Assembly: GCA_003224515.1 (NCBI GenBank)
Contig: QHZC01000226.1
Span: 1 to 11,103 of the forward strand
Source of the DNA: Acidobacteriota bacterium
GTDB lineage: Bacteria; Acidobacteriota; Terriglobia; Acidiferrales; UBA7541
Direction: 5' to 3'
DNA length: 11,103 bases
Each line of letters starts with the position of its first letter. Within the stretch, counting starts at the first letter, position 1. Of the stretch, positions 1 to 7,609 are shown in pieces. The notes under the pieces are model-generated. The model did no database searches. It saw only the letters and a program-made list of their open reading frames with translations, and had not been told where the DNA came from. Made by a program: the position numbers and the translations under genes.

Positions 1-2187
1 GTTGGCTAATTCGGCATAGTTGATCACGTCGCCGAAGTTGAATTCGTAAAGATCATAGCTGTCGTCGAACATGAAACTGTATTTCGAGGTGACACTGGTC
101 AACTTCCAGACCCCTTCATTGAAGTCACCTGAACAGATACAGAGGGCGTAGCGGTCCAGCAGAGGCGGCACACGCATGGCCGTCTTCCCGCCATAAGACA
201 AGCCGTAAAAGCCGATGCACTCCGAATCAACAAAAGGCTGCCCGACCAGCCAGTTCAGGGTTTGCTCATGCTGGCTGAGAATGAAGGAATAAAGTGAGAG
301 TTTCAGAGGATGTGCCATGCGCTGGATGATCCGGAAGTGTTCCTGCCCGACAAAGGGGTCCTGCGGAGCATAGACCACAAAGCCGAGGTCGGCCAGACGT
401 GCGCCGAAGTAGTGATAGTACTGACTGTCGATCTTCGGATCGGTGACTTCCTGGGCGCGGCCTTCCAGCCCGTGCTCGCAGACGACCACGGGACGGCGTT
501 CCCCGGCGCGGAGATTTTTGGGGAGAAGAAGAATTCCATAGGCAAACACATCCGGCCATAGGTCCAGCATGACTTCGTAGCCACTGAATCGTGGCTCATC
601 GTAAATCAACCTCGTGCGAGGATTTAGCGGAAGGCTGGGCGCGGGGAGCCGCCCGATAATTTCCTCCCAAATGTAGTCACGCTGGAACTTTGTGGTTTCT
701 CTCCAACGCTCTGGCGACGAGGCGTCCGCCTTGGACCAGAACTCCGCCCGCCGCTCCGGCGACTTCTGAACCAGGCCTTGGGTGAAAACAATCATTTGAT
801 CGAGTTGAGACCGCAATCGCAATTGAGGATCAACACCCTTCCGAACATAATGCGGAGATTCTGCGATGGGCCGCAATGGCCTACGCACCCCGAGCGAACG
901 AAGCAGGACTTTCAGCGCTTCCTGCGATCCCGGTAGGCGGAGCCCTCCCATATTGATCATCAGGTGAAGGTTTTGCCCGGCCCCCAACGCGGCGAAGATT
1001 GGGCGCGTCCGATCCACTTCGCGTTGCACCGAATCGACAGGCGGAGAAATCAGCTTCCCATTGGGACATGCCACGTTTTGATGTTCCTGCGCCGCCGGGG
1101 GCGGACCATTCAACTCGGGACCGCGGCACGCCTCGATGATCAGCACTCGGGGCGCAATGAGGCTGGCGATTTCCGCATCACCGAATTCGCGCACCAACCC
1201 CCATACATTGCGGTAGATCGGCTCCTTCCAGGCGTTCTCGCGCTCCTGGAAGTAGCCGCTCACCACGGTGGCATCAATCCGTGAGTCCAGCGCGGCGGAG
1301 TACAGGGCAATTAGACCTCCTTCACCGTAACCCATCACCCCAATGGGAACACGCGGGGGCTGGTTTTCGCTGACGAACCAGTCGATGGCCGCGAGTACCT
1401 TTTGCACTTCGTATCCGATGATGTGCCGCCCCATTTCAAACGCCATGCGATAAATCCATTCACGATGGGGCTGGTTCGTCATTTCGATCTCGGCGTTGCC
1501 CGAGAAGGCGTCGTCGCGATCGATCAGCAGAGGAACTAACACTTGGCAACCGTTCTCCGCCAGACGCCGGGCAAATTGCGCCGAGGCGGGAACTCCCGGC
1601 GCCAAACCCACGAGTATCTCTGGCGTCCAGTCGGCGTCTGGAACGGCGACCACGCGCGCCAACTCGCGACTGGAAGGCTGCAAGAGCAGGCCTTCGGCAC
1701 GCAATCCGCCAAGGCCTAAGTCGACCGGGTCAAAGACCGACCAGCGAACTGCAAACACTCTGTAACCGGACGCCTGAGCAAGCTCCGCGGGCCCCAGGGC
1801 TGAGACCAGGAGTTCCGGTGCAAGGGGAGGCACGCGGGGATCCACGGCACCGATGATCTGGCGAAGACGTTGTCGGTGTAGAGAGACGGATTTTTCGTAA
1901 TCCTGCACCGAGCGGTAGTTCCACTGCCATAGGCGCGTACGCTCCTGCGGCGTTTCCTGAATGCGCTGCAGGAGAAATCGCTGGATTCCATCCTCCATCT
2001 GTTCCGCCAAATCCCCATGCGGAACCAGAGGTGCAGTGCCCGGAAGCACTTGCTCCGCAGGCGTGCGGACAGGTGCATTTTGTGAGACGCTTCGTCCCGC
2101 CACTTCTGCAGCCGGCGAAAATCGAAAGCCGAGACCGAGCGACAACAATGATTTGCTGAAATATTCAAGAAATTCCCGACGGATCAT
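1..2187 (-). CDS. Exported tandem alpha/beta-hydrolase (dienelactone hydrolase / acetyl-xylan-esterase-like), C-terminus cut by the window edge
   Basis: One open frame of 729 codons runs from the ATG at 2187 to the left edge with no stop, so the C-terminus is missing. The N-terminus (MIRREFLEYF, then a modestly hydrophobic stretch to about residue 30) resembles a twin-arginine signal, suggesting export. Two alpha/beta-hydrolase-like segments follow. The first, about 130-430, has a nucleophile-elbow-like motif GYGEGG at 286-291 with Gly288 where Ser is expected. The second, about 530 onward, has VVVCEHGLEG near 567-576 and an intact elbow YGLSYGGK at 661-668, so Ser664 is the probable nucleophile. 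The catalytic Asp and His of the second domain would lie beyond the edge. By family resemblance it is an esterase, perhaps deacylating plant polysaccharide; the substrate is inferred. It is the last visible gene of the minus-strand cluster, 165 bp after the isomerase remnant. A weak GGGA lies just before the start. Confidence 0.8.
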   Translation of the reverse strand, partial: MIRREFLEYFSKSLLSLGLGFRFSPAAEVAGRSVSQNAPVRTPAEQVLPGTAPLVPHGDLAEQMEDGIQRFLLQRIQETPQERTRLWQWNYRSVQDYEKSVSLHRQRLRQIIGAVDPRVPPLAPELLVSALGPAELAQASGYRVFAVRWSVFDPVDLGLGGLRAEGLLLQPSSRELARVVAVPDADWTPEILVGLAPGVPASAQFARRLAENGCQVLVPLLIDRDDAFSGNAEIEMTNQPHREWIYRMAFEMGRHIIGYEVQKVLAAIDWFVSENQPPRVPIGVMGYGEGGLIALYSAALDSRIDATVVSGYFQERENAWKEPIYRNVWGLVREFGDAEIASLIAPRVLIIEACRGPELNGPPPAAQEHQNVACPNGKLISPPVDSVQREVDRTRPIFAALGAGQNLHLMINMGGLRLPGSQEALKVLLRSLGVRRPLRPIAESPHYVRKGVDPQLRLRSQLDQMIVFTQGLVQKSPERRAEFWSKADASSPERWRETTKFQRDYIWEEIIGRLPAPSLPLNPRTRLIYDEPRFSGYEVMLDLWPDVFAYGILLLPKNLRAGERRPVVVCEHGLEGRAQEVTDPKIDSQYYHYFGARLADLGFVVYAPQDPFVGQEHFRIIQRMAHPLKLSLYSFILSQHEQTLNWLVGQPFVDSECIGFYGLSYGGKTAMRVPPLLDRYALCICSGDFNEGVWKLTSVTSKYSFMFDDSYDLYEFNFGDVINYAELAN

Positions 2188-2200
2188 TTTCCCACTCGAT

Positions 2201-2221
2201 CAGACTGCCTTCGGCAGTCTG
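2201..2221. repeat. Perfect inverted repeat upstream of the hydrolase gene
   Basis: CAGACTGCC, loop TTC, GGCAGTCTG gives a 9-bp stem, 10 bp if T2200-A2222 is counted. It ends 13 bp before the hydrolase start codon, so in the minus-strand transcript it would form a stable stem-loop next to the ribosome binding region. It has no U-run, so it is not a typical intrinsic terminator. It could modulate translation, end or process an upstream transcript, or be one copy of a dispersed palindromic repeat. A second small palindrome, GGGCTTGCCC, lies at 2240-2249. Confidence 0.6.
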
Positions 2222-2352
2222 AATTCGAAAGCATAATTTGGGCTTGCCCCGTCAGCAGGTCTCCAACAGTACGGAGTCAGCGCGAAAACTCAGGCCCGGA
2301 CTGCGAAGAACACTTTTTTCGAAGCGGCGTGGCCGCAAGCGCGAATTGCCGT

Positions 2353-2631
2353 TCAACAAGTATGCCGAATATGCCGATGGGCGTAAGCATCCTTCAGGTA
2401 TTCCGTCATCACTTTGGCATATTCGCGGAAACGCCATTTCCGGATCCTCGAGATCGGGATGCCACGCTTTTCCCACTCGTACGAGCAATATCCCTTGTAG
2501 CCGATATCGACGAGCAACTGGACCTGCTGCATTACCGGAATCTCTCTCCGACTGGTCAGGACATATTGAGCCTGATCCCCTTGCCGACCGCGATCGCAAG
2601 GCTGTCCCACAGCGTCGCATCCCTGCATCAC
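2353..2631 (-). pseudogene. 3' remnant of a sugar phosphate isomerase/epimerase (xylose-isomerase-like TIM barrel)
   Basis: The minus-strand frame ending in TGA at 2353-2355 encodes a recognisable C-terminal end of this family: IPVMQQVQLLVDIGYKGYCS, then YEWEKR, and later YAKVMTEYLKDA. The stretch between is out of frame. In the neighbouring frame the same DNA reads WHPDLEDPEMAFP, which is what the family has after EWEK. So there is one small deletion near 2464-2466 and a compensating insertion near 2425-2430, leaving about 40 nt misread. The first 200 or so codons of a normal gene (usually 270-300 codons) are absent: 2632-2775 contains nothing similar in any minus frame before the ROK gene ends. 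It is probably the debris of a gene once following the ROK gene in an operon. Homology of roughly the first 20 codons of this frame is doubtful. Confidence 0.65.
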
Positions 2632-2775
2632 AGTATGGTATTGCTTATTTCCGTCTCAGGTTGCGTGCCTGCGCATTCTGGTGATTGCAATCCACTCTAG
2701 TGAAAAGTAATCGCGAACTTCGGCGGGTTTGACTGCAAAACTGCAACGCTTCTGGTCCATTCCGCCGACAAAATC

Positions 2776-3905
2776 TCAGAGAAACTCCGGGAGGAGCTTT
2801 TCCGCTAGCACGATAGCCGCCCCCACGGCACCCGCTTCTCCGCCCAGCCGCGAAACGATCACTTTCAAATTTCCGACCGCGCGGCGGAAAGCCCGCCCGC
2901 GAAAGGAATGGAAGAGGGGCTTCAGGATAAAACTCTTGGCGACACGCGGGACTTCTCCGCCCAGCAGAATGGCTTCGGGATTCAGCAGGTTGACGATCGT
3001 GGCCACGCCGGTACCCAAATGCACGCCCGCTTCCCAAAGTACTGTGTGGGCAAACTGGTCGCCCACTTTGGCGGCATTCACAATAGGCTCGAGTGCACTC
3101 CCTGCTGCAGCCCGCTCTTGATTCGGTTGATGATGGCCCAGCCGGAGGCGTACACTTCCAGGCAACCGCGGTTTCCGCAAGAGCAGAGCTCCCCCCGCTC
3201 GTCAATCGTGGTATGCCCGAGTTCGCCGGCCAAATCATCCGCTCCCAGATATAAGCGGTTGTTGACGTAGATGGCCGCCCCGATTCCCATCGAGACCACG
3301 ACGTATACGAAATTCTTGCGTCCTTTCGCATCCCCGAATTTTTGTTCCGCATGCGCCATGGTTCGCACACTATCTTCCAGCACCACGGGAAGACCAAATT
3401 TAGTCTGAACTCGCCGCATGAGAGGAACGTTGTTCCAGCCAGGAACCTTTGGCCAGAAGAGCAAGGTTCCGGAATTGCGATCGATGACTCCCGACATCGC
3501 GATACCTATACCCTTCACCAGGTTGTCGCTTTTGAGAGCAGCGCCGAGCTCGCGATCAATCAAATCGAAAACGTGATCTTCGCCTTGAGAGATTTCTGTC
3601 GGTACTTTCTTAAGGCTTATAACTTTCCCAAGAAAATCGGTCACGACAATGCGGGTATTCGCGCGACCAATGCGGATTCCTATGAGGTGACCCAGATCAG
3701 GAACGACGTGCAGCAGCACCCGGCGCCTGCCGGCTCGCGAAGGAGAGCGGCCGCCTTCCTCCACCAGACCCCGCCGCCGCAGTTCTGCAACCAGCGCGCT
3801 AATGTAACTCGGCGCAAACCCGGTTTTCTCCGCTAGCCCGGTCCGCGAAGCCTGGCCTTGATCATAGATTGCTTGGAGAACCCCCAGCAGGTCATCTTTA
3901 TTCAT
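2776..3905 (-). pseudogene. ROK-family transcriptional regulator (NagC/XylR/Mlc type), frameshifted
   Basis: Starts at ATG 3905 and ends at TGA 2776-2778, but in two frames. The first covers 3905-3078 (275 codons before an early stop); the second supplies the C-terminal part from about 3100 to 2776. Together they give about 376 residues, close to the usual 380-400. Residues 5-50 form a winged helix-turn-helix (SRTGLAEKTGFAPSYISALV). The ROK domain follows: GIGIAMSGVID, then EDSVRTMAHAE at the catalytic-Asp region, SMGIGAAIYVNN, GELGHTTIDE, and the zinc-binding CSCGNRGCLE. NLLNPEAILLGG is in the second frame. The break lies near 3095-3107, where KSGLQQGVHSS leaves the frame and EPIVNAAKVGD continues in the other. 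No slippery heptamer is visible, so recoding is unlikely. If intact it would repress nearby sugar genes until a sugar ligand binds. A TATACT-like -10 lies at 3941-3936 on the minus strand. Confidence 0.85.
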
Positions 3906-4161
3906 TCAATCGTTTGAGCTCCGAGCAGCCGCGACAGTATAACTGAAACGTTCTTATGCCCGGCGAGCTAGCGCGGCACTGGCCCTCGCAGCAGGCTTGC
4001 CCACCGACTGGAGCGGGGGCGCCAAATAATAGAAACCTACGCCATGAAATATAAGGAGCCGTGAGTCGAAGTTCCCGTCGATGCCAGTCTGACCATACTG
4101 CTAATTTTCTGAGCTGCAATAATATCATTCTTTACTGCCTGTTTTTTGCGAAAGTTATTTC

Positions 4162-4173
4162 TTGTTAGAACAA
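4162..4173. promoter_or_regulatory. Candidate operator palindrome TTGTTAGAACAA
   Basis: Arms TTGTT and AACAA flank a 2-nt centre, ending 7 bp before the -35 of the GH3 promoter. Its position in front of the promoter and beside a ROK regulator makes it a plausible activator or repressor site. The arms are short (5 bp), so chance is possible, and the palindrome itself is not repeated upstream of the aminotransferase gene. Confidence 0.3.
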
Positions 4174-4180
4174 ATTCTCG

Positions 4181-4210
4181 TTGACGATGCGCCGCCTACC
4201 ATTATATAAA
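4181..4210 (+). promoter_or_regulatory. Sigma70-type promoter of the GH3 gene
   Basis: TTGACG at 4181-4186 is followed after 16 nt by TATATA at 4203-4208 (or after 18 nt by TATAAA at 4205-4210). It lies about 250 bp before the GH3 start codon, implying a long leader. Its first 13 bases, TTGACGATGCGCC, match 12 of 13 in the promoter proposed for the aminotransferase gene, with the same 16-nt spacing, which raises confidence that both are real. Confidence 0.55.
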
Positions 4211-4291
4211 CTGGCCTATTCATTAGCTGAGATAGTCGGAGATGCGCCGAGGGACTTCTCTCTCGGGAAGCCAGCAAGTAAGTCGTCGAAT

Positions 4292-4312
4292 CTGAGGACC
4301 ACACGTCCTCAG
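4292..4312 (+). other. Hairpin in the 5' leader of the GH3 gene
   Basis: CTGAGGAC, loop CACAC, GTCCTCAG forms a perfect 8-bp stem. It lies inside the predicted leader, about 150 nt before the start codon, without a following T-run. A weaker CCGAG/CTCGG stem (4247-4251 with 4262-4266) precedes it. The leader may be structured, but no known riboswitch class was recognised. Confidence 0.4.
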
Positions 4313-4460
4313 CTCGGTTGTTAGCGAATACCCAACTGAGCGTTCACAGGGAGGTTTTTTGGTTTCTGCAGTACCCGCCTCGCTCTTCTGTAGGCGTCAA
4401 ATTGAGGATTACTGGAGTTGTTTGGAACGCGATTCCCGATAATGCTATGGAAAGGGCCAC

Positions 4461-6878
4461 ATGCTGAAACCGACGAAGAGGTCGTTGCCAGACGCATTCG
4501 TTGGAGGTTCTGAGATTCGCAGCCAATACATGGGTCAGTCAGGGGGCCTTGGACGCCTCCCAAAGATACTGAGCGTCGCCGCCGTTTTTCTTGGGCTCGC
4601 TCTGTCAATCCCGGTCGGGTGTTTTAAGCAATCAACTGCTGAAGTTCCGTTCTACCTCGATCCGAAGCAGCCCATTGAGCGACGAATGAGCGATTTGATG
4701 GGACGCATGACGTTGAAGGAGAAAATCGGCCAGCTCAATCTTCCGTGCGTTTACGTGGACGAACTCGGCAAGACGATTCCTGAAAAGATAGTAGGCTGCA
4801 AGAGATTTGCGGCCGGAACTCAGACCCAGGAGATAGGACCCGGATGCGGTTTCTTCACACTGGCCAATACGATCTCGAACCCGAGTGTCGCGCAACAAGC
4901 CGAATATTTCAACGAGCTTCAGAAAATTGCTATTACTCAGACGCGATTGAAAATCCCGCTTCTCGAAGACGAAGAAGGTACTCATGGTGCGATGTTCCCG
5001 GGCGCCACGGTTTTTCCCGAGGGTCTCGCTATTGGGAGCACGTTTGACATGCCACTGGTGGAATCGATCTACGCGGCCGCCGCCCAGGAGGCAAGAGCTA
5101 TCGGCATCGACGTCTTATCGACACTGGTGCTCGAGCTGGATCGTGATCCCAGGATGGGGCGAAACGAGGAAGCTTACTCGGAAGATCCGTACCTTTATTC
5201 CCGCATTGCCGAGAATATTGTTCGCGGCGCGCAAGGATCCAATATTGATGCACCTGATAAAGTCATTGCCCTGATGACCGATTTTCCCACTCAGAGCGAG
5301 CCTGTGAGCGGGCTTGAGCGTGGGGCCATTGAATTATCGGAACGTAGTCTCCGTGAAACCTTTTTGCCTCCCTGGAGCGCGGCGTTCAAGGCAGGCGCCC
5401 TCGGTGTCATGGCGGGATACCCGGAGATCGATGACGTGCCGGAGCACGGCTCCGAAAAATGGAATACCGAAATCCTGCGGCGGGAACTGGGCTTTAAAGG
5501 ATTCGTGGTGAGCGAAGGCTATGGCATCGGATCGCTGATCTATGAGGGCATTGTTCCCACTCAGAAGGAAGCGGGCGCACTGGCTTTGCGAGCGGGGATC
5601 GACGTGAACATCACTTATGAGCCCGCTTACATGCGCCCGTTGATTGAAAACGTTGAAGAAGGAAAGGTCTCCGTGGCGTTGGTGGACCAGGCTGTCCGGC
5701 GAGTGCTGGAACAGAAGTTTCGCCTGGGGTTGTTCGAGCATCCCTATGCGGACGTGGCGCGCGCCGAACGAGTGGTGCACTCGAAAGAACATAAGGAACT
5801 AGCGTTGAGGGCCGCAAGCGAGGGCATTGTTCTGCTAAAAAACGAGAACAACGTACTGCCTCTCAAAAAGAACCTAAAGTCGATCGCAGTCATCGGTCCT
5901 AACGCTGACAGTGTTTCAAACCTGCTCGGCGATTACTCGCCTACGATCGTTCCCCAGCCTATACCCACAATCCTAGATATGATCAAAGCGAAGGTATCGC
6001 CAACATCGCACGTCGTTTATGCCAGGGGATGTGCCGTGAACGATGATGACAAGGACGGCTTCCCGGCAGCTATTCAGGCGGCCAAGAACGCCGACGTGGC
6101 GGTTGTTGTGGTAGGCGAACAGTCGGGGACCAATGATCCGAAGCATCCGATGATGCCTACCGATGGCGAGGGATACGACGTCGCGAGCCTGGACTTGACT
6201 GGAATGCAGGAAGACTTGGTCCGTGCTATTCAGGCTACGGGCACGCCCGTGGTTCTGGTGCTGATTAACGGTAGGCCGCTTTCCATCCGCTGGGAAGCGA
6301 CTCATGTTCCCACCATCGTGGAGGCCTGGCTGCCGGGGGAGGCTGGAGGCGAGGCGGTAGCCAACGTGCTCTTTGGCGACACCAACCCCAGCGGTCGCTT
6401 GGCGATTACTATTCCCCGGAACGTAGGGCAGTTACCGGTCTATTACAACTGGGGATACGTCGACATGCCCGGCACACCACTCTACCCTTTCGGTTATGGG
6501 CTGAGCTACGCGCACTTTCAATACAGCAACCTTTACATTGAGTCCCTGCAAATTCCCAAGCAAGGCCAGACTCGAGTGAGTGTTGACGTCGAGAATACCG
6601 GGAAAGTCGCCGGGGTCGACACGGTTCAGCTTTACGTCCATGAACTTTACGCTCCTGTGTCAACTTCCGTGAAGCAGCTTCGCGGCTTTGAGCGGGTAGC
6701 ACTCGAACCCGGGCAGAAGAAATCTGTCAGATTCGTGCTGGGGCCCGAAGATTTTCAGTTGCTCGATCGCGATAACATGCATTGGGCCGTCGTGCCAGGG
6801 ACGTTCGACATCATGATCGGGAAGTCTGCCGCAGATATCGCATTGAAAGGAACGCTGGAAGTAAAAGAATCTAACTGA
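4461..6878 (+). CDS. Exported glycoside hydrolase family 3 (beta-glucosidase-like) protein with altered active-site residues
   Basis: 805 residues, normal for multidomain GH3. The ATG at 4461 has GGAAAGGG about 5 nt upstream; an in-frame ATG at 4530 (Met24) would place the hydrophobic segment (about 35-53) nearer the N-terminus. The segment indicates Sec export or anchoring. The GH3 TIM barrel spans about 70-430: TLKEKIGQL at 84-92, DRDPRMGRNEEAYSEDPY at 227-244 (usually DPRWGR), GFKGFVVSEG at 344-353. The (alpha/beta)6 domain, about 450-650, has GEGYDVASLDL at 569-579, where Glu570 is the likely acid/base. A fibronectin-III-like C-terminal domain covers about 700-800. The family's nucleophile Asp in VVSD is Glu352 here, and the usual KHF(A/V)GH segment reads MTDFPTQS (272-279). 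The fold is clear; the reaction is less so. It may hydrolyse beta-glycosides with different efficiency or specificity, belong to a distinct subfamily, or be inactive. It is transcribed away from the ROK gene. Confidence 0.92.
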   Translation: MLKPTKRSLPDAFVGGSEIRSQYMGQSGGLGRLPKILSVAAVFLGLALSIPVGCFKQSTAEVPFYLDPKQPIERRMSDLMGRMTLKEKIGQLNLPCVYVDELGKTIPEKIVGCKRFAAGTQTQEIGPGCGFFTLANTISNPSVAQQAEYFNELQKIAITQTRLKIPLLEDEEGTHGAMFPGATVFPEGLAIGSTFDMPLVESIYAAAAQEARAIGIDVLSTLVLELDRDPRMGRNEEAYSEDPYLYSRIAENIVRGAQGSNIDAPDKVIALMTDFPTQSEPVSGLERGAIELSERSLRETFLPPWSAAFKAGALGVMAGYPEIDDVPEHGSEKWNTEILRRELGFKGFVVSEGYGIGSLIYEGIVPTQKEAGALALRAGIDVNITYEPAYMRPLIENVEEGKVSVALVDQAVRRVLEQKFRLGLFEHPYADVARAERVVHSKEHKELALRAASEGIVLLKNENNVLPLKKNLKSIAVIGPNADSVSNLLGDYSPTIVPQPIPTILDMIKAKVSPTSHVVYARGCAVNDDDKDGFPAAIQAAKNADVAVVVVGEQSGTNDPKHPMMPTDGEGYDVASLDLTGMQEDLVRAIQATGTPVVLVLINGRPLSIRWEATHVPTIVEAWLPGEAGGEAVANVLFGDTNPSGRLAITIPRNVGQLPVYYNWGYVDMPGTPLYPFGYGLSYAHFQYSNLYIESLQIPKQGQTRVSVDVENTGKVAGVDTVQLYVHELYAPVSTSVKQLRGFERVALEPGQKKSVRFVLGPEDFQLLDRDNMHWAVVPGTFDIMIGKSAADIALKGTLEVKESN

Positions 6879-6949
6879 TTCTCAGATCCGCCTCCAAACG
6901 TTCTGAATACGAAGTGCAGTATCTCCAGAAAAAGCTCGCAAGGAGCACA

Positions 6950-7010
6950 TTGACGTCCTCCCCGCCGCTTGCGGCGAGGACTCCTACGGAGCCGGACGTT
7001 TAGTCCGGTC
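6950..7010 (-). mobile_element. Probable right-end relic of an IS200/IS605 (TnpB-type) element
   Basis: Read on the minus strand, this ends GGCGGGGAGGACGTCAA. A CCTCGCCG-CAAG-CGGCGGGG stem-loop (plus 6960-6979, one T-G wobble) is followed 7 nt later by TCAA (plus 6953-6950). A subterminal GC-rich hairpin plus a TCAA-like end is the hallmark of right ends in this single-strand-transposing family. A second stem-loop precedes it (CCGGAC/GTCCGG, plus 6992-6997 with 7003-7008), as in omega-RNA-bearing ends. No TnpB catalytic or zinc-finger motif is visible in 7010-7330, and the left end was not found. Any tnpB gene is therefore deleted or unrecognisable. Confidence 0.4.
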
Positions 7011-7398
7011 TAGAATGCTCGGCCGCTCGCACGACGCACCAACGGCAGACTGGAAGGATTTGCGGTGAAGTCGATCCGTCGCAAACCGTTTCCCCTCTTT
7101 CCGTAATTTCAGATGACCGACCTTGGTGTTGAGTCGAGAGCGCAGGAAACGACGCCAGGAGTTGAAGACGAAGAACCGGTCATCGAAGACGGGAAGCCTG
7201 CGCGAAAAGCTGGCTTCTACCGGGGACGACGAAGCACTTAGGCGCCCGCAACTTTGCCTGGAAACTGCATTCACTGGATGGAAAACGTCCAATTGCCGCC
7301 CCATATCCAGCGAATGAATCGAAGTCCTTCCGTTACGGCTAAATTAGATGAATTTCGTTCAAGGATGGTACTAATATTTCTTACATGACATAATATCA

Positions 7399-7428
7399 TT
7401 GACTATGCGCCTAAAGCATATATATTAG
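7399..7428 (+). promoter_or_regulatory. Sigma70-type promoter of the aminotransferase gene
   Basis: TTGACT at 7399-7404 and TATATT at 7421-7426 are separated by 16 nt, about 180 bp before the start codon. The TTGACTATGCGCC segment and the upstream TATTTCTT (7375-7382) parallel the promoter of the GH3 gene, suggesting shared control. Confidence 0.55.
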
Positions 7429-7609
7429 TTTCTACTGAACGGGCGAGGCGAAGCACTACTCTGGGTCCAAGTGCCTTTCGAAGCGTCAGCGGAAAACGAG
7501 CTCTAATAATGTAGCGAAATGCAGAGCTGGGTTTCCTGTCTTTCCCATTTAGTGCTGATCCTGCTTAGTTCTACCTGACCTCGAACGGCACATCCACCAA
7601 GGAGCTCAC

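Larger units (their letters stand above)
3906..4460. other. Divergent regulatory region between the ROK and GH3 genes
   Basis: This 555-bp stretch has no convincing gene. It is locally AT-rich (about 4100-4215) and separates a minus-strand regulator from a plus-strand target, the usual arrangement for local control. It holds the GH3 promoter and a small palindrome listed separately, a roughly 245-nt untranslated leader with a hairpin, and a possible ROK promoter element near 3936-3941. A 76-codon minus frame at 3898-4128 looks non-coding. Confidence 0.6.
6879..7609. other. Gap between the GH3 and aminotransferase genes: IS-end relic, then promoter region
   Basis: No convincing gene is present in these 731 bp. 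The left part (about 6950-7010) has two stem-loops resembling an IS200/IS605-type right end. The middle (7010-7330) has open frames on both strands without recognisable protein motifs. The right part (7330-7430) is AT-rich and holds the aminotransferase promoter. No strong terminator follows the GH3 stop codon. Confidence 0.55.

Noticed and set aside
1716..2168. 150-codon minus-strand open frame inside the hydrolase gene
   Set aside because: It is a shadow of the continuous 729-codon hydrolase frame, which carries hydrolase motifs and a signal peptide.
3090..3110. Programmed frameshifting in the ROK gene
   Set aside because: There is no slippery heptamer or clear downstream structure, and ROK regulators are not known to use recoding.
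2645..3397. 250-codon minus-strand open frame overlapping the ROK gene
   Set aside because: It has no recognisable motif and is Arg/Ser-rich; the ROK protein in the other frames explains this DNA.
3898..4128. 76-codon minus-strand frame in the divergent region
   Set aside because: It shows no family resemblance or good ribosome site, and covers the likely ROK promoter.
4602..4622. Lipoprotein lipobox in the GH3 protein (SIPVGC)
   Set aside because: Pro at -3 and Val at -2 fit the lipobox poorly, so a Sec signal or anchor is safer.
7113..7241. 42-codon plus-strand frame, acidic then basic
   Set aside because: No convincing ribosome binding site or recognised homology, and it overlaps equally open frames in the same stretch.
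6984..7304. 106-codon minus-strand frame as a TnpB fragment
   Set aside because: It has no Cys pairs or RuvC-like motifs; only the terminal hairpins resemble an IS end.
4120..7400. TAATATCATT occurring at 4120-4129 and 7391-7400
   Set aside because: It is a short AT-rich word; its position relative to the two promoters differs, so it is probably chance.
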